Shown: piece after piece, positions 35,246 through 47,778 of the stretch | Layout: every line of letters starts with the position of its first letter | Position numbering within the stretch: position 1 is the first letter of the stretch | NCBI GenBank assembly: GCA_022747635.1 | Contig: JAKTNV010000014.1 | Coordinates: 12,347,610-12,411,609, forward strand | Source: Hetaerina americana | Taxonomy: Eukaryota; Arthropoda; Insecta; Odonata; Calopterygidae | Direction of reading: 5' to 3' | DNA length: 64,000 nt | Notes under the pieces: generated by a model | Told to the model about the DNA's origin: nothing | Databases searched by the model: none | The model's input: only the letters and a program-made list of their open reading frames with translations | Program-made: the position numbers and the translations under genes

Positions 35246-38200
35246 GTATTTCAGTGCTCTCGGAACACAAACTGCGTAACTTTTAATTATTGTATTTTGC
35301 TTATGTTGATTAATTTCTTGTCTTACCAGTTACATCGAAAACCTGGAAGTGGCGATGGCAATAAATCAAGTCTGTCTGCAGCAGCATCAAGTGACCCTGG
35401 TCTTGATCCTTTTGAAAATTTTGAAATAGAGTTACTATGGTGTATTCAGCAGCTTGAGTCGTCATTCAGCTCTAAAAAAATTAACCCGCGCACTGGTATG
35501 TATCACCAAAAGGGTTTTTCGTATTTTTGTAATAGATCACTATTAGTTTTATTTAAAGTAGCTTTGCGGCTATAGTGAATACCGCCTTTTCTGCACAGTT
35601 GTTGGCATACTATTTACCCTAGTTGTACTCGCTGAAATGGGAGTAGTCACTTCTTAGTGAGTATTTATTTTAACTTTAGTACTAAGTACAAAAATTAGCC
35701 ATGAAAATATAATAATATGTTTTAGGGAAAAATATAGGCGGAAAAGAAACATCTCATTCGAAATTTTCTGTCCAAAGCATTGGAGAAAACATTTCTTTTG
35801 GTATGCATTGGCCCAATGTAAACGGTTTAATTGGCGAAACAATTAAATGGATCAAATGCAAGTTTATTTTCGGTGGAAGAATCCGAAATGCAGAAATAAA
35901 GAGAAATACGAAACAAAGTATTTTCTCAAAATGAACTCTTGTGAGTTATAAAAGAACGCTATGATAAGTATTTTAATCCCCACCCTACTTTGTTCATTTA
36001 ACACATTTACAATTCCATGGTATAATACGAAGAATACCATTTTTGTGGCAAACACTATCTTCGTTGTCTACACATCTACAATAATTTCAAATGTTAACAA
36101 ATAATTAAATAAAAATGTGAAATGTTCACCCCTGTGAAATGAATGAATCAATTAGATTTGATGATAATTCTGTGTCAATGACAAATAATGTCATAAAAAT
36201 TAAGCCTCTGTATCAAGAAAAATCTTATCAAACGTAGAAGTGAAAGAAATATAATGGTCGCAACAGTCTTTTTTGGTTGGAAATCCAGAAGAGGATTTAG
36301 TCTTCACCAATGTATGTGCTAATTGATGTTTTGGTGAATAAATCACTGATATTTTCACGTGATGTCAGGTAATGAAAGTTTAGATTTCCATTTTCCATTT
36401 GCTTGCAACAGAAGAGATTCTAAAGATCTATGTGCATAAACCTTTCCTATTGTCATCCCTGATTGACCTACACACAAAACTGGTGTATAATCATGTGATA
36501 TGATGCATGTCATCTCCACAAACTAGCGCTGCTTCAATTTTGAATATGAATTCTAGAGCCCCTTTAAATTTCCTACAGCTTCCGCCATTATGATGAATTC
36601 TGATTCTTCTTTAGGCTTTGCATTACTTGGCTGCTTTTTACTTTTCCAAGTAATAAATAGCTTAGCTCCCCCTGCAAATGTAAGAGCGAAACCACTAACT
36701 GGCTTGCCCTTTGATTAATTATTAATGCAAGCTTTGCAAAATTCTTAAATTGGATGGCCCTTTTTTTCATAGCATAAATAGACATTAATTGACCCTTACA
36801 GATACCACAATATCCACTCGACAGATTTCCAATTTCCCACCAAAGGAGGTTTGCACCGCTAATTCACTTGACTGGCAGGATATATGATTATTTTTTTCTA
36901 TGATTATTGTCTAAGAACAAGAGACTGCCAGTTACACTTCTATGAAAGCTTTCATCGTTATGTAATTGTATGATCAATTTCCTATGCTAAGAGTGACAGA
37001 GAAACAGCATTTACATTCATTCATGGCACAATCTGTCTGTAAAAACTGTCTTACAGGTATGTGAGTGTCATGCTCATTTTGACTTACATACATTGCTACC
37101 CTCCTCGGACTCCAAGATTGACGTGGTGGAAGGGCTTGTGTGTTCCGATGACCCCTAGAGCTGTGCTGGCGGGAGTAATAATAATTGCTCCTGGTAGGGT
37201 CACCCATGCCAGATAGGTCGAAGGTTAGGAGCCAGACGAAAGGTAGTCCACGCAGCCTCTGTTCCTCAGTGAGGCAGCTGCAATGGCGTCTGACTACAGT
37301 GGGGCGGCCAGAAAGTGATGGTGTCACGTTAAAAACACTATTGAGGAAGGCAACGGGAAACCACCTCAATTATCATTCCCAAGATTAACATGATGGACTA
37401 TACAGATATTTTGAGTCCTGGAAACTATGGGGCTCGGCCCAATCGGCCGTGTGTCGTGCCCGGCAGCGGGGGAGGCAAGGCTTCTGAGGTCGTCATCCCA
37501 CAAAACCCTTGCAAGGGAAAACCAGCAGCAGCAGGACAGAAGACGCAGGAGAAGAAGACCAAATTAGTTAGAATAGGAATGTGGAATGTTAGGACAATGA
37601 TGAGGACAGGGAAATTGGAGAATGTTAAGCGAGAGATGGAAAGGGGAAATATAGATATTTTAGGTCTATGCGAGGTGAGATGGAAGGATAGCGGGGATTA
37701 CTGGAGTGATCAGTATAGAATAATATACAGCGGCGGGGACGAAAGCCAACGAGGGGTTGCCATGGTATTAAATAAAGAGGTAGGAAGAAGCGTAGTCAAC
37801 ATAGAGCAGGTAACGGATACATAATTACTAGTAGAGATAAAAGCAGAACCGACGAACATGGTTATTATTCAGGTATACATGCCACCGAGCAACCATGTGT
37901 ACCTGTAAATAGACTGATTCGTAGCATTTATGATAAAGGAATTTGGCTGGAAGACTTTATGAGATCAGTGTTAGTTCCTATTCCAAAAAAGGTATAAGGT
38001 ACATCATGTGAGGACTACAGAACACTAAGTTTGATTTTGTATGCAGCTTAAGTGGTTCTCTGAATCAACAACAAAAGGATTTAGAAGCAGGGAAAGTGAT
38101 TACTTAGGTGATAATCAGTTTAAATTTAAGATGGGGAGAGCCATTTAGAAGGGGCGATGCCATTTCAGTAATGAGATCACTAATGAAGAGGAATATAGAA

Positions 38201-41200
38201 TGCAATCAGGATGTATTTGCCTGTTTTGTAGATTTCAAAAAGACATTTGATAGAGTGAATTGGGACAAATTAATGAGTATATAGCTGAAAATAGGAATAA
38301 ATTAGTGGGACAGGAGGCTAATCCACGAGCTGTAAATGTCTCAGACTGGTCAGGTGCGAGTGGGAAATGGAAAGCTTGGATGGGCAGTGTAAGGCCAGTT
38401 TGCTACACTGGTGCTGTTCAACATATAAGTCAGTGGGGTATTCGAAAAATCAGTTAGGATCGCTGATGACCAAGCATTAGTTTGTCAGTTAGCCAAGGGG
38501 TTGCAAGCATTGGTGAGTGAATTGGAAATTCATTGCGACAGGTATGGGATGAGAATCAATATTAATAAAACAAAGGTTATGTGATTTTCTAGGAAGAAAA
38601 AGACTAAGCTAAACATTAAAATAGGAGGACAAACACTAGAGCAGGGAGAACAGTTTACGTATCTCAGAAGTGTCTTGGACCAACACGGTCAAAGTAGTAG
38701 GGATGTAAGGAGAAGAATTGCACTAGGTAAGAGGCTTTCACAAGGATGAGGGAGTTGATGATAGGGACGTTGAGTAAGGATGTTAAGAAAAGACTCGTAA
38801 AAACTTTGATATGGAGTGTTGCTATGTACGGCACGGAAACGTCGCCATTGAAGCAGGAGAATAGATGTAGATTGGAGGCTTTTGAAATGTGGGTGTGGAG
38901 AAGAATGGAGAAGGTGAAATGGACTGAGAAGAAAACAAATGAAGAAGTACTTGGTATGGTGGGCAAAGAGAGGGGTTTGTTGGGAAAGATCCTATGGAGG
39001 CAGGAAAAATGGATGAAGGGCATATTGATCGACAGTGGGATGTTATAGACTGTAATAGAGGGGACAATGTTAGGCAAACGAGGAAAGAGCAGGAACAGGA
39101 TAGGGTTGCTGGATGAGATGAAAGAGGAAGGAAGTACTCAGAGATGAAGAGGGACTTGATGTAGAGCAGCTTGCTGAATTGTGTTTTGCTAGAAGTCACA
39201 AAATATTTATTTGGTGATTGTGTCCATCCAAAACCTACCTTAACCGGTAGATTACTTTGAAAAAATGCATTAAACCATCTGTGGAAACTAGGGAGATAAC
39301 AACATTTCGAAATGTTTCATAGTGATCTTTCTTGAGGACCCTCTGTTTGAGACTAGTCAGCTATTCGAAATAATTTCATAGACATGCTGTGAACTGTGGG
39401 ATGTGAGGGGAGGAATACCCAACAGTGAATAAAGGTTATGTTGTACCCTGCTTAAGGACGCACTCTTCAATTGTTATGGTATAGATTATGTATTTCATTT
39501 TTTCACTATTATAATCATGGCTTCCCTGCTTGTAATCAAAAGATCTTTGGCTGTTTTTGACTGTTATTTATCTTTAGATAAACAACTATGAGGGCTGTTG
39601 ATTAAAAGGTGATCATAAAATTTTTATTTGCATGATTTATGAACATTAAATTTAATATTAATTTTTTGCTTTAATGTGTATGTGGTAGAAATTTCAGACT
39701 CCAGTATTGCATCGGCGGCATCCGTTTAAAAGTGAAACGTGTTCAGTTTGCCTTGCGTGGAATGGCTGTAACAGGCGATGAGCAATATACTGGTGTGAAA
39801 TTTTGCTTTTACCTAAACAATAAAATGTAGTGCTACATGAGGCTAATTAAGAGTCTATTCTTTCATAAAGCGTATGTAGGAAATTGTTTAGTGAAGGGAG
39901 ACCAATCAATTTAACAGGAAAGTAAACAGAGAGCTTTAGTCAATGCTCTTCTGAAAGTAAACGTTAATTTCACATCTTCAATGGTGAGAGATCATCTTGG
40001 AAGGGCTTGAAGAACCAATTACAAATATTAAAAGTTTCATTGAGTGCCACCCACCTGTTGAAAATGGAAAAGTTACTCATAAGACTTATTTATACTCTGT
40101 GGTTCCTGGAAAACTCACCATGATATATTGAAAATCAATGTAAAGTATGTTTCTCATCCTCCCTGTGGCGCAGACCTTGACCCATTTAACTTCTCCCTAT
40201 TCGTCAATCTGAAGAAGCATTTAGAAGTAATTTGTCTACATCCAGTGCTCCACTATGTTTTTTCCCGTTTTAGTGATATCAGAATTATTATCATTCAAGG
40301 GAATATCTTCAATTCATAGAGTTCTATTTGCGGTCCTTCATATATATATACAAGTCAATTCTGATGGCTCAGTTGGGTGAGCACTAATTGGCCCTCTTCC
40401 TCTTCCTTCTGCAGCATTTCCATTGTTTTTGGAGCCTGACCTTTTCCTCATGTTGGCAAGGAGGAAACCATCTTCCTTTTTAAATTGAATATATTTTGGA
40501 TATATCTTGAAGTCTTTTTGTATCATCTTGGACAAATAGCAGTTTACCAATATGATTATTTGTACAATAGTTATGATGTGTCAAGGTTCAGTATGAGCAT
40601 CAGCCAAAAGAGAAATTATTTCTATGTAAGATTGAAAACATGAAATTTGTTTGATGATTTTTGGTTTTTTCTTTTCTAGCAACCTGTGATTAAGAGTTCA
40701 TTTAGATGTACGTTCTGCCTCGTACACTCCTTTCCTCTCACCATTTCATAATGTAAATATGTGGTCCACTTCCTGGGTTGAGGCACATTTTATTGTGACA
40801 ATTACTGATTAATAAATGTTTGATGGCAAAGGAATTGGTTGGTTTCCACCATTGCCTGTTACTACTGTGTATGTTTAATCTAACCCTACTACCATTTTTA
40901 CAACTTCTATTGTTAGTGTCCTAGCAATGAGGGTTTTTTGAATGTATGTACCTAATATTGGTTAAAATCATTTTTTCATTATATATTTCTTTTGTCTTCA
41001 ATTAAATTCATGTGGATATTATAACCATAATTTTGCATGTCACAATTATGCTGCTTGTTTATAGCTGAAGATAATATGAAAGCTCTCAATACACTGAAAA
41101 GCAACAAAGCACCCCTCATAAGGAAGAGACAGGTGATGAGAAGTTTATTTGGTGATTATCGAGCTAAAATGGCAGAAGAGGAAAAAAAGCTTTATAAAGG

Positions 41201-43008
41201 TATGCTATTCTCATTCAAGTTTGATCCGCTATAATACCTGAGACTAAAATGAATAAAGCTTAATAATTTACTTTCTTTTTGGGTTGACATTGAATGCCTT
41301 CTACCAAATAGCCGTGGTACACATTTTATTCTTTATTTAATTATTATTCTTATTATTTTTGCATGAGCTTGTTGTCTAAAGAGCTCTATTGGAAATGTTG
41401 CGATACATGATATGAACATTCAGTACAAGCTTAATAGTTTTGCTTGGATCATCCTATGCAATTGAGGGGAAAATAATTGCAAATGGTTAAGACAGGTGAA
41501 TAATGAGATGCATAGGAATATTGTGGCAATGATGGCCCTGCTGTTACAATAAAGTGTCACAAATCATTTGTTTCTTGAGTTAGTCATTAAATTGATCCAA
41601 TTTTTCAGATCTTTCACCCATCCAGAAATGTCAGTTAGTTCAAATTACTAGTTGTCAGTTACGTATAGTTCCTTCATGTTATTGTTATGCGGAAAAATAA
41701 ACAGAAAAGGTTCACATAGCACATAAGATCGCTAGCTGCAGAATTCATGCAAATGTCATTTCCCTTTATTATAAGTCTGATGCGAAGTGTTTAATATTAT
41801 TGTTTGTAAATTAGTGCACTAATTAAATTTAATTTGTGGATATGTCGGTCAGATTAAAACAGCTTCACTGAGGGATACTTATATCATAAACTACAGGCAG
41901 CTATAATTTCAATTCGCCTAGTCTTTTTAATGTTATTCACCATCATCCACTTTTCCCCTCTCAATAGCAAATCATGAGTGGAGAACAGTAGCAGAGAACA
42001 AGGCTCTCTGGATTTGATGGATATGGTCTTATTATTGTCTGCGAGATGGCCTTTCTAAGGACCCAGATTCTAATAGACTCAGCCCTTTACACTCGATTAG
42101 GGCTAACAAATCAAGGTTGCCTACCTACTCTCAAACCTATGATGCAGCTAGTCTCTTATATTTGTCTTCAGTTGCCAGATAGTTCCTTCACAACAGACAT
42201 GCATAAATATTTCATTTCTTTAGTATGCGATACCAAATCAATGTCTATAGGAGAAATAACTGTGCTCTTTTATAATTACCAGTGAGGAATGAAAGTCCCA
42301 AATCATTCATTTCCATCAAAAATCATGATAAATGCAAACAAATATTCTCACAGCAATATTCATTGCTCCATGAATGATTTACTCCTAAACTAAAATGTAA
42401 CGGAATTCAAGGATCATTTACCAAATTGTTTTGCAATAACACAGATCAGCAGCCGTGACATCCGTAAATATTTAGCAGCAACATATAATTTATATATTAT
42501 GGAGAACAGCAGTGGCCAATGCTCAAGGAAATCATCAATGTATGTCCGTAATTTGTGCTTGGGGATTAATATACATTTTTTGTCTACCATTAAACTTTTG
42601 CATGAATTGTGTATGTAACAGGTTTGTTGTCTGTCCTGAAATAAAATAAATGTATTTTTTCGTTGATTTGTGAATGTCATGAACATAATCACATTCTTTT
42701 AATTTTCAGCCAATTCCAATCTGAAGTTTGCATCTTCATCTACTGTCATTAAATCCAAGTTCCTCAAGAAGTCATCAAGCCTGAAACCAAAGTCGAATGA
42801 AGCATCTACTTCCTGTGCCTCGCCAATAAGCACAGAACCAAGTAGCAAAGAAATGCAATGTGATGAGGCTTTTAATGATGGAGGAAGCATGGAGGAGGTT
42901 GCTCTTCAGACCGAAAAGAAATCCTTTTCATTTAAGCCTTCAGACAATCAGTTTCGATTCAATTTTTCAAGTTCAGGGGAAGATATCAAATCTTGTGAAA
43001 CCAAGTGA
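35222..43008 (+). CDS. C8orf33: UPF0488 family protein, C8orf33-like (4 coding exons)
   Basis: Exons 35222-35245, 35330-35495, 41065-41199 and 42710-43008 join in frame to 624 nt (207 residues plus TGA), with GT-AG introns. The central block is the family hallmark: an acidic-aromatic helix ([13 protein letters not shown]) is followed, across the exon 2/3 junction, by [20 protein letters not shown] and LFGDYRAKM. The tail has [12 protein letters not shown] (FRFNF at 190-194), also typical. The linker between is Ser/Lys-rich and probably disordered. UPF0488 has no established molecular function, so none is assigned. Start context AAACATGC. The gene is head to head with PEX5. The family call rests on remembered motifs. 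Confidence 0.85.
35330..35495 (+). CDS. C8orf33: UPF0488 gene coding exon 2
   Basis: 166 nt, acceptor CTTACCAG, donor ACTG|GTATGT, phase 0 in and 1 out. It encodes the Ser-rich N-terminal part and the conserved [13 protein letters not shown] helix. Confidence 0.88.
37390..37824 (+). pseudogene. RTE-like endonuclease domain, truncated
   Basis: 144 codons. After a basic leader, [30 protein letters not shown] and [11 protein letters not shown] are the first three conserved blocks of an apurinic-type endonuclease (N and E of the active site visible). The frame stops at 37824 and the catalytic D/H blocks that should follow are missing. Confidence 0.85.
38746..39048 (+). pseudogene. RTE-like ORF2 C-terminal domain
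   Basis: 100 open codons: a conserved [12 protein letters not shown] block, [18 protein letters not shown], then [16 protein letters not shown]. This is the region most RTE-like proteins share after the reverse transcriptase. The related fragments at 26.9, 51.6 and 60.8 kb contain parts of it. Confidence 0.8.
39592..40245 (+). mobile_element. mariner relic, internally deleted
   Basis: It starts with a mariner-like end (GAGGGCTGTTGATTAAAAGG). Then broken plus-strand frames resemble an N-terminal [11 protein letters not shown] block and, near 40146-40210, [20 protein letters not shown], a decayed form of the mariner motif [16 protein letters not shown]. No right-hand inverted repeat was found. 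It is a different lineage from the 16 kb copy. Confidence 0.6.
41065..41199 (+). CDS. C8orf33: UPF0488 gene coding exon 3
   Basis: 135 nt, phase 1 both ends, acceptor TTATAG, donor AAAG|GTATGC. It encodes [19 protein letters not shown] and [19 protein letters not shown], the most conserved part of the family. Confidence 0.92.
41200..42709 (+). other. C8orf33: UPF0488 gene intron 3
   Basis: 1,510 bp AT-rich intron with no recognised element. Confidence 0.8.
42710..43008 (+). CDS. C8orf33: UPF0488 gene coding exon 4 (last)
   Basis: 299 nt, acceptor TTTTCAG, ending TGA at 43006-43008. A Ser/Lys-rich linker and then [14 protein letters not shown], the conserved tail motif. Confidence 0.88.
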
Positions 43009-43144
43009 AAGTTAAATATTGTGTACAATGCTTCGACTGTGTTGAAGGTGCAGTGTGCGGGTTAAAGATTTCTTGGATTCCTCATCGTCTAGAATGGATG
43101 AGCAGGGTAAGAGACTCTATATGGATAGTTGTAACTTTAAAGGT

Positions 43145-43150
43145 AATAAA
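43145..43150 (+). terminator. candidate polyadenylation signal of the UPF0488 gene
   Basis: AATAAA 136 nt after the stop codon, on the gene strand. It is the first such hexamer downstream. Confidence 0.5.
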
Positions 43151-43499
43151 AGTTCACTTTATACGATTTTCAGTTGCATTTTGTTTATTTTTCCTTGGCC
43201 ACAATTTTAAAGTAGTTAAATTTTGACTGTGGAGGGTTTTAAACAAGTGTTTAAAATATTGGGGGCCATTGTTAATAGTGGATTTTTATTCAATGTTAAT
43301 CATACAATGCAAAATACAGTAAAATTAGTTTAGTAATCCATATTGGGTCTCTCCAGAAAGGATCCAGTCATGCAATTTTTTGAGAAAAATGGCCTACCTA
43401 GAACAGTGAGGCTTTATAAACCTTTAAAGTATTCCACTTGGGACCTCAAACACCTATCCCAGCATTTCTTTTACTTTTCGAAACAATCCGCAAAGTCCT

Positions 43500-43850
43500 G
43501 TTCCAGAATGGTCATTAGCTGCCTTGTCGCATTCAATTTTATCTCAATGTCAAGAATTACATACTCCAGGTGCTGGGGACTTGGTCCAAGCCACGAATTA
43601 TGACCCAGGTTTTCTCGAAAAGGTCATAACTGGAGATCAGTCATGGGTCTATGGTTATGACCCTGAAACAACAGCCCAATCTTTACAGCAGTTGGTTGAT
43701 GATATAGGGGAATGAGGCAAGGCAGCTGATGACCATTGCAAAGAAGTACTTTGCCAATTGTTTTAAAAAGTGAAAGAGATGTTAGGGTAAGTGTGTGACA
43801 TCCCATGGGGTGTACTTCGAATGGGACTAAGGCGTCATTGTTCTAGGCAG
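43500..43850 (+). mobile_element. mariner relic
   Basis: The plus strand encodes DPGFLEKVITGDQSWVYGYD and then PETTAQS, the block around the first catalytic Asp of mariner transposases. After a deletion come residues like KCVTSHGVYFEWD, the usual C-terminal end. Neither inverted repeat was found. Confidence 0.65.
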
Positions 43851-43904
43851 GCCATTTTTATCTATTGCATGACTGTTTCAGGACATACCGTGGGGAATTG
43901 TGAG

Positions 43905-44205
43905 GTGATACTTAGGTATGTGAATGGTGTTGTATACATCTGTGCTGTGAGTAAATATGTCTTCAATCAGTGCTGTATATATGGAAACCTTAACACTTTG
44001 TCCACAACTTAAGTGCCCGATTTCTTGGATACTGAGTGGAGCTGTGTGGTATAACTTGGGTATGTGAATGGTGTTGTAAACATTTGTGCGGTGAGTAAAT
44101 TTTTCATTTTTCTGTGACATAGATCCAGACTATTCGGATACCAATTCGAGTGGAACAGTGAAGCTTGGATATGTGAGCGATGTTCTGAACATCCTTGTTG
44201 TGTAA
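43905..44205 (+). repeat. degenerate local repeat, three units
   Basis: A block of about 45 nt starting CTTAGGTATGTGAATGGTG recurs at 43911, 44057 (CTTGGGTATGTGAATGGTG) and 44164 (CTTGGATATGTGAGCGATG). Each is followed by TT(G/C)T, a few bases, ACAT(C/T), TGTG and GTGAGTAAAT or a variant. Spacing is uneven (146 and 107 bp). Confidence 0.65.
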
Positions 44206-44743
44206 GATTTTCTAAAATTGGTGGCCTACATCCTGAAACCAGAATACCTGAATTTCCAGAAATTTGATAGCACTGTATTTATTGTTTCTGGTTTTGGAGC
44301 AAATTGGACTGTTATTTGTGGAAATTGGAACCCTAGTTCTAATTGAAGAGCCTATTATCCTATCAGCGAGTGTTTGAATCCGTAAACATTGGGTATGGAA
44401 TTAATGGGATTGAGTATCACTTAGTGTAGTGCTAATCACACGCAGCAATGGTAGGGACTGATCCCTTTCATGGGCAGGCAGGCCTCAGTTCTTTAGCAAG
44501 TCATTTTAGTGTAGCAAGTGATGCTGTGCATCATCTTGTGGGCAGTGAAAAAATCTCTGCGTTGAAAAAGGTGAAATCACAGATGAAATCAATAAATTGG
44601 AGGACTTGTTTATGACACTAATAAATAGTCATAATAGGGTTCTTGGAAAGCACAAAATGAAAAAAGGACCAGTTTAGAGTCTCCCTAGAATGGCATTATA
44701 TGCAGTTAAATCGAGCGTAACACTAGAGGATCTTGAGTAAGGT

Positions 44744-45178
44744 TTGAAGAACCAAAATGACCTATCTGCAGATAGCTGCGTGAAAGCATTGTTTGAATTT
44801 GGGAAAAGAGATGAACAAACAACAAACTGGGTAATTGAGGTAGACCCCAATAGTAGAAAGAAGTTGCTAAATGGAGAGAGAGCTTTCCTTGAGTTTAGCT
44901 CATATAGAGTGAAGGACTTCATTGAAGCAACGAGTTGCTTCACGTGCCAAAAGTTCAGGCACACTGCCAAAAAGTGCCATGCTGACCAGGGTGTATGCGA
45001 TTATTGCTCTGGAAACCATGATTCCATGATATGCAACTCTTTAGTAAAACCACCCAGCTGCATTGATTGCAAGAAAGCAGACATAGGAGATTGTAGCCAC
45101 AAAGCTAGTGAAAAGAAATGCCCTTGCTTAAAGAAGGCACTAGAACGAATCGTAGAGCTAATTGATTATGGGGACTAA
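44744..45178 (+). pseudogene. LINE ORF1 (gag-like), C-terminal part with CCHC knuckles
   Basis: 144 codons. Three cysteine-rich knuckles end the protein: CFTCQKFRHTAKKC (CX2CX4HX4C), then CDYCSGNHDSMIC (CX2CX3HX4C), then a third starting CIDC. They bind RNA in this family. A stop just before the ATG cuts it off from an earlier part, visible as broken coding sequence from about 44440. Its TAA (45176-45178) lies inside the start of ORF2. Confidence 0.8.
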
Positions 45179-46276
45179 AAACCACATCATTAAAATAGGT
45201 CGAATCAATCTTCAACGAGTACAGGTCGATACTAATGAATTGAAAAAAATAGCAACGGATCTTGGGCTAGATATTATATTGATGCAGGAGCCGTTTGTGT
45301 ACAGCAAAAGTTATGAGAGCAAATGGAAAATCCCAGGAGTCAGAGTGCAAACATGCATTACACAAGCAAATGTCAAAGAAAAATTCTTAGTAAGCGTCAT
45401 GGTCTTTTGCAAAAACTATGATTTCTCGAGTTTTGAGCACTGTACAACAAACCACTTTGCAGCCGCGTACATTCTGGCTGATTGGAAACCACTGATACTG
45501 ATTTCCAGATATATGCAACCATTGAAGGGTACATTACAGAATTAAAGAGCCTGATACATAAATTCAAAAATAAAAGGATACTAATCGCAATAGACTGATG
45601 CAAAGAACGAAATATGATTCAGTAAGGAAACCAATGACTGAAGCAGGGCATTGGAAGACTTAATAGCATCAGAAGATCTGTATATATTTAACAAACCGGG
45701 CCAACCATACACATTTATTTCGACAATAGGCTGCTCAAATATAAACCTAACCATCAGTAACTCGGCATTAATACAAGACATTTACAGATGGTAGGTTCAT
45801 GCCCTATCTATCTATTGGCGATCACAGATTAGTCTTATACCAGATTGGCACAACTACAAAAAACGACAACCGTCATCTAGGAAGATTAAACATCGGTGCA
45901 GCAAAATGGAGCAAATTTATGGAGAGATTATTACCAAGCACTTGGTACAACTGTGAATTGTTGCCATGGGATCCAAGCAGTAACAGTATTGATGCTCAAG
46001 TGAGATCACTTATGGGGGTGCTGCAAAGTTCCTCTCTAACCTCGATCCCTCTGACCAGAACATGACGAAACGAAAGTGTGGTGGAATGAGAAACTTAACA
46101 GGTTTAAGATAAATTGTAGAAATCGATGGAGAATCTACCAGAAAATTAGTAGCACAAAGAACATACCATCAGCAAAAGAAGATACTTTGAGGCAATGGAG
46201 AACTATCAACAACAAGTGCAAAAAAGCTGGGAGAAATTCTCGAGGTCAGATATTGAGGAAAACCCCTGGGTGTTAA
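45162..46276 (+). pseudogene. LINE ORF2 endonuclease region
   Basis: It starts at ATG 45162, overlapping ORF1 by 17 nt. KIGRINLQRVQVDTNELKKI and LDIILMQEPFVYS are the first endonuclease blocks (N and E of the active site). After frame breaks the SIGDHRLVLYQIG block (catalytic D-H) appears at about 45810. The following frames run to 46276. Confidence 0.75.
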
Positions 46277-46440
46277 TATATAAAATGGCCAGAGGAAAAT
46301 TTGAAATCCCACCAACATACTCAGCTAAGAGCAACACCAAAGGGTAGCTTCTATTCCTGGATGAAACCAATTCCAACATCATCAAGACACTAGTACCAGA
46401 CAGAGCAGAAAGTGAAACTGAAGAATAGAAAGTAATTAGG

Positions 46441-47400
46441 ATGGAGGCTAACCTCCCTTGCCTGCAAAATACAGAGATAGACATCATCAATGTGGAAGTT
46501 AGAACCACGGTCAAAGAGATGGAAATGAGAAAGGCCCCAGGCAATGTTGGCATAAATGCTGAATTGATCAAAGCAGCCAAGCCAGTTATCCTCAACTATT
46601 TAACTAGATTGCTACAGGACTGTTGCAGAAACAAATACTTTCCTGCAGCATGGAAAAAGGGTGTCCTATGTGCCATCTTGAACTCTAAAGAAAAACACCC
46701 TTCTGATCCTAAGGCATACAGACCCATAACAGTACTACCGGAAATGGGGAAAACGTTTAAAAGAACTATCAAAATGAAAATCGAAGAAGTAGTTGGTGAG
46801 GACCTACTTTACAAAAGCAAACCAATTTACCAATTTGGATTCTGAAAAGGCAGATCCATCGCAGCCGCTGCAATGAAACTGCTGCTAGAAATGAAAAATC
46901 CTATGTAAGTATGAGGTGGCCTTATTCATAGACTACGAAATGAAAGATACATTGTATTCTTCATTTAATAAATATGAATTCCATAAAGTTGAGCTGGGAA
47001 CAATTGAACAGCATTTGATTCCTTATGGTGGCCCTATTGCATAAACCAACTCAAAAGTTATAAAATTCCGGGGCCAATAGTGGAACTCATTAAACATTAT
47101 TTCTTGAATAGAACAACCAGAATACAGCTAAATAACTTGGAAGCCTAAAAGAGCATTACAAAAGGGGCATCACAGGGATCCATACTTGGTCCTTTTCTTT
47201 GGAACATCACCATGTACAATCTATTGAATCAACTCCTTCCTGAAAACTGCAGATGGACGGCCTTAACTGATGATGCTGTGATCACAATGCCTGCAAATTC
47301 CAGGAGAGAAATAGAAAACTTCGCAAAGGAATGTTGCCATTTAGTGGAGTCATAGAGTGCAGAAGTAAAATTAAAAATTTCTGTTAATAAGACAAAATAC
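46441..47400 (+). pseudogene. LINE ORF2 reverse transcriptase region
   Basis: An open stretch of 134 codons has RKAPGNVGINAELIK, AAWKKGVLCAIL and KAYRPITVLPEMGK. Then, with breaks, QFGF, GASQGSILGPFLWNI and LTDDAV, where the catalytic (F/Y)ADD has become LTDD. The changed catalytic box and stops make it inactive. Confidence 0.85.
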
Positions 47401-47778
47401 ATCATTTTTTGTGAAAAAATTGTTACTAAACCCAGCTATTAAAATCTATGGTCAAAAGAGCCTCCATACTTAGATACCTGGGCATTGAATTTCATGACAG
47501 ACTAACTGTCCAAGAACACGCAAATTATGCAGGAGGCAAAGTCAAGAAAGTATTTAACAACTAACAAAGGCTGTGCAAAAACAGATTTGGCATCACCACA
47601 AATAGCTTAAGAACTATATACCATAGAGTCACCATCCTAGTATTTGCATATGGCTGTGAGGTATGGGGAGAGAGGCTAAATTAGAGCAGAATCCAGAGGA
47701 AACAGGAAGAGGCCCAGCGATCTTGCCAATTGCAATATCCAAGAGCTAAAATATGGTCATTGATTGGCCCCTGGGATG

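Larger units (their letters stand above)
37082..39260 (+). mobile_element. RTE-like non-LTR retrotransposon, internally deleted
   Basis: The 5' part is an untranslated leader (from about 37082) with the block GGCAACGGGAAACCACCTCA. It is followed by an endonuclease reading frame at 37390-37824. After a deletion come broken reverse-transcriptase pieces: [41 protein letters not shown] (catalytic ADD retained), then YGMRIN and [15 protein letters not shown]. The C-terminal domain is intact over 100 codons (38746-39048). It ends near TCCATCCAAAACCTACC. At about 2.2 kb, against roughly 3-4 kb expected for such elements, it cannot be autonomous. Confidence 0.85.
35496..41064 (+). other. C8orf33: UPF0488 gene intron 2, filled with transposon relics
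   Basis: 5,569 bp. It contains an RTE-like LINE (about 37082-39260, sense) and a mariner relic (about 39592-40245, sense). The flanks (35.5-37.0 and 40.3-41.0 kb) are AT-rich with no recognised feature. Confidence 0.8.

Noticed and set aside
42699..42890. 63-codon minus-strand frame
   Set aside because: Shadow of the last UPF0488 exon.
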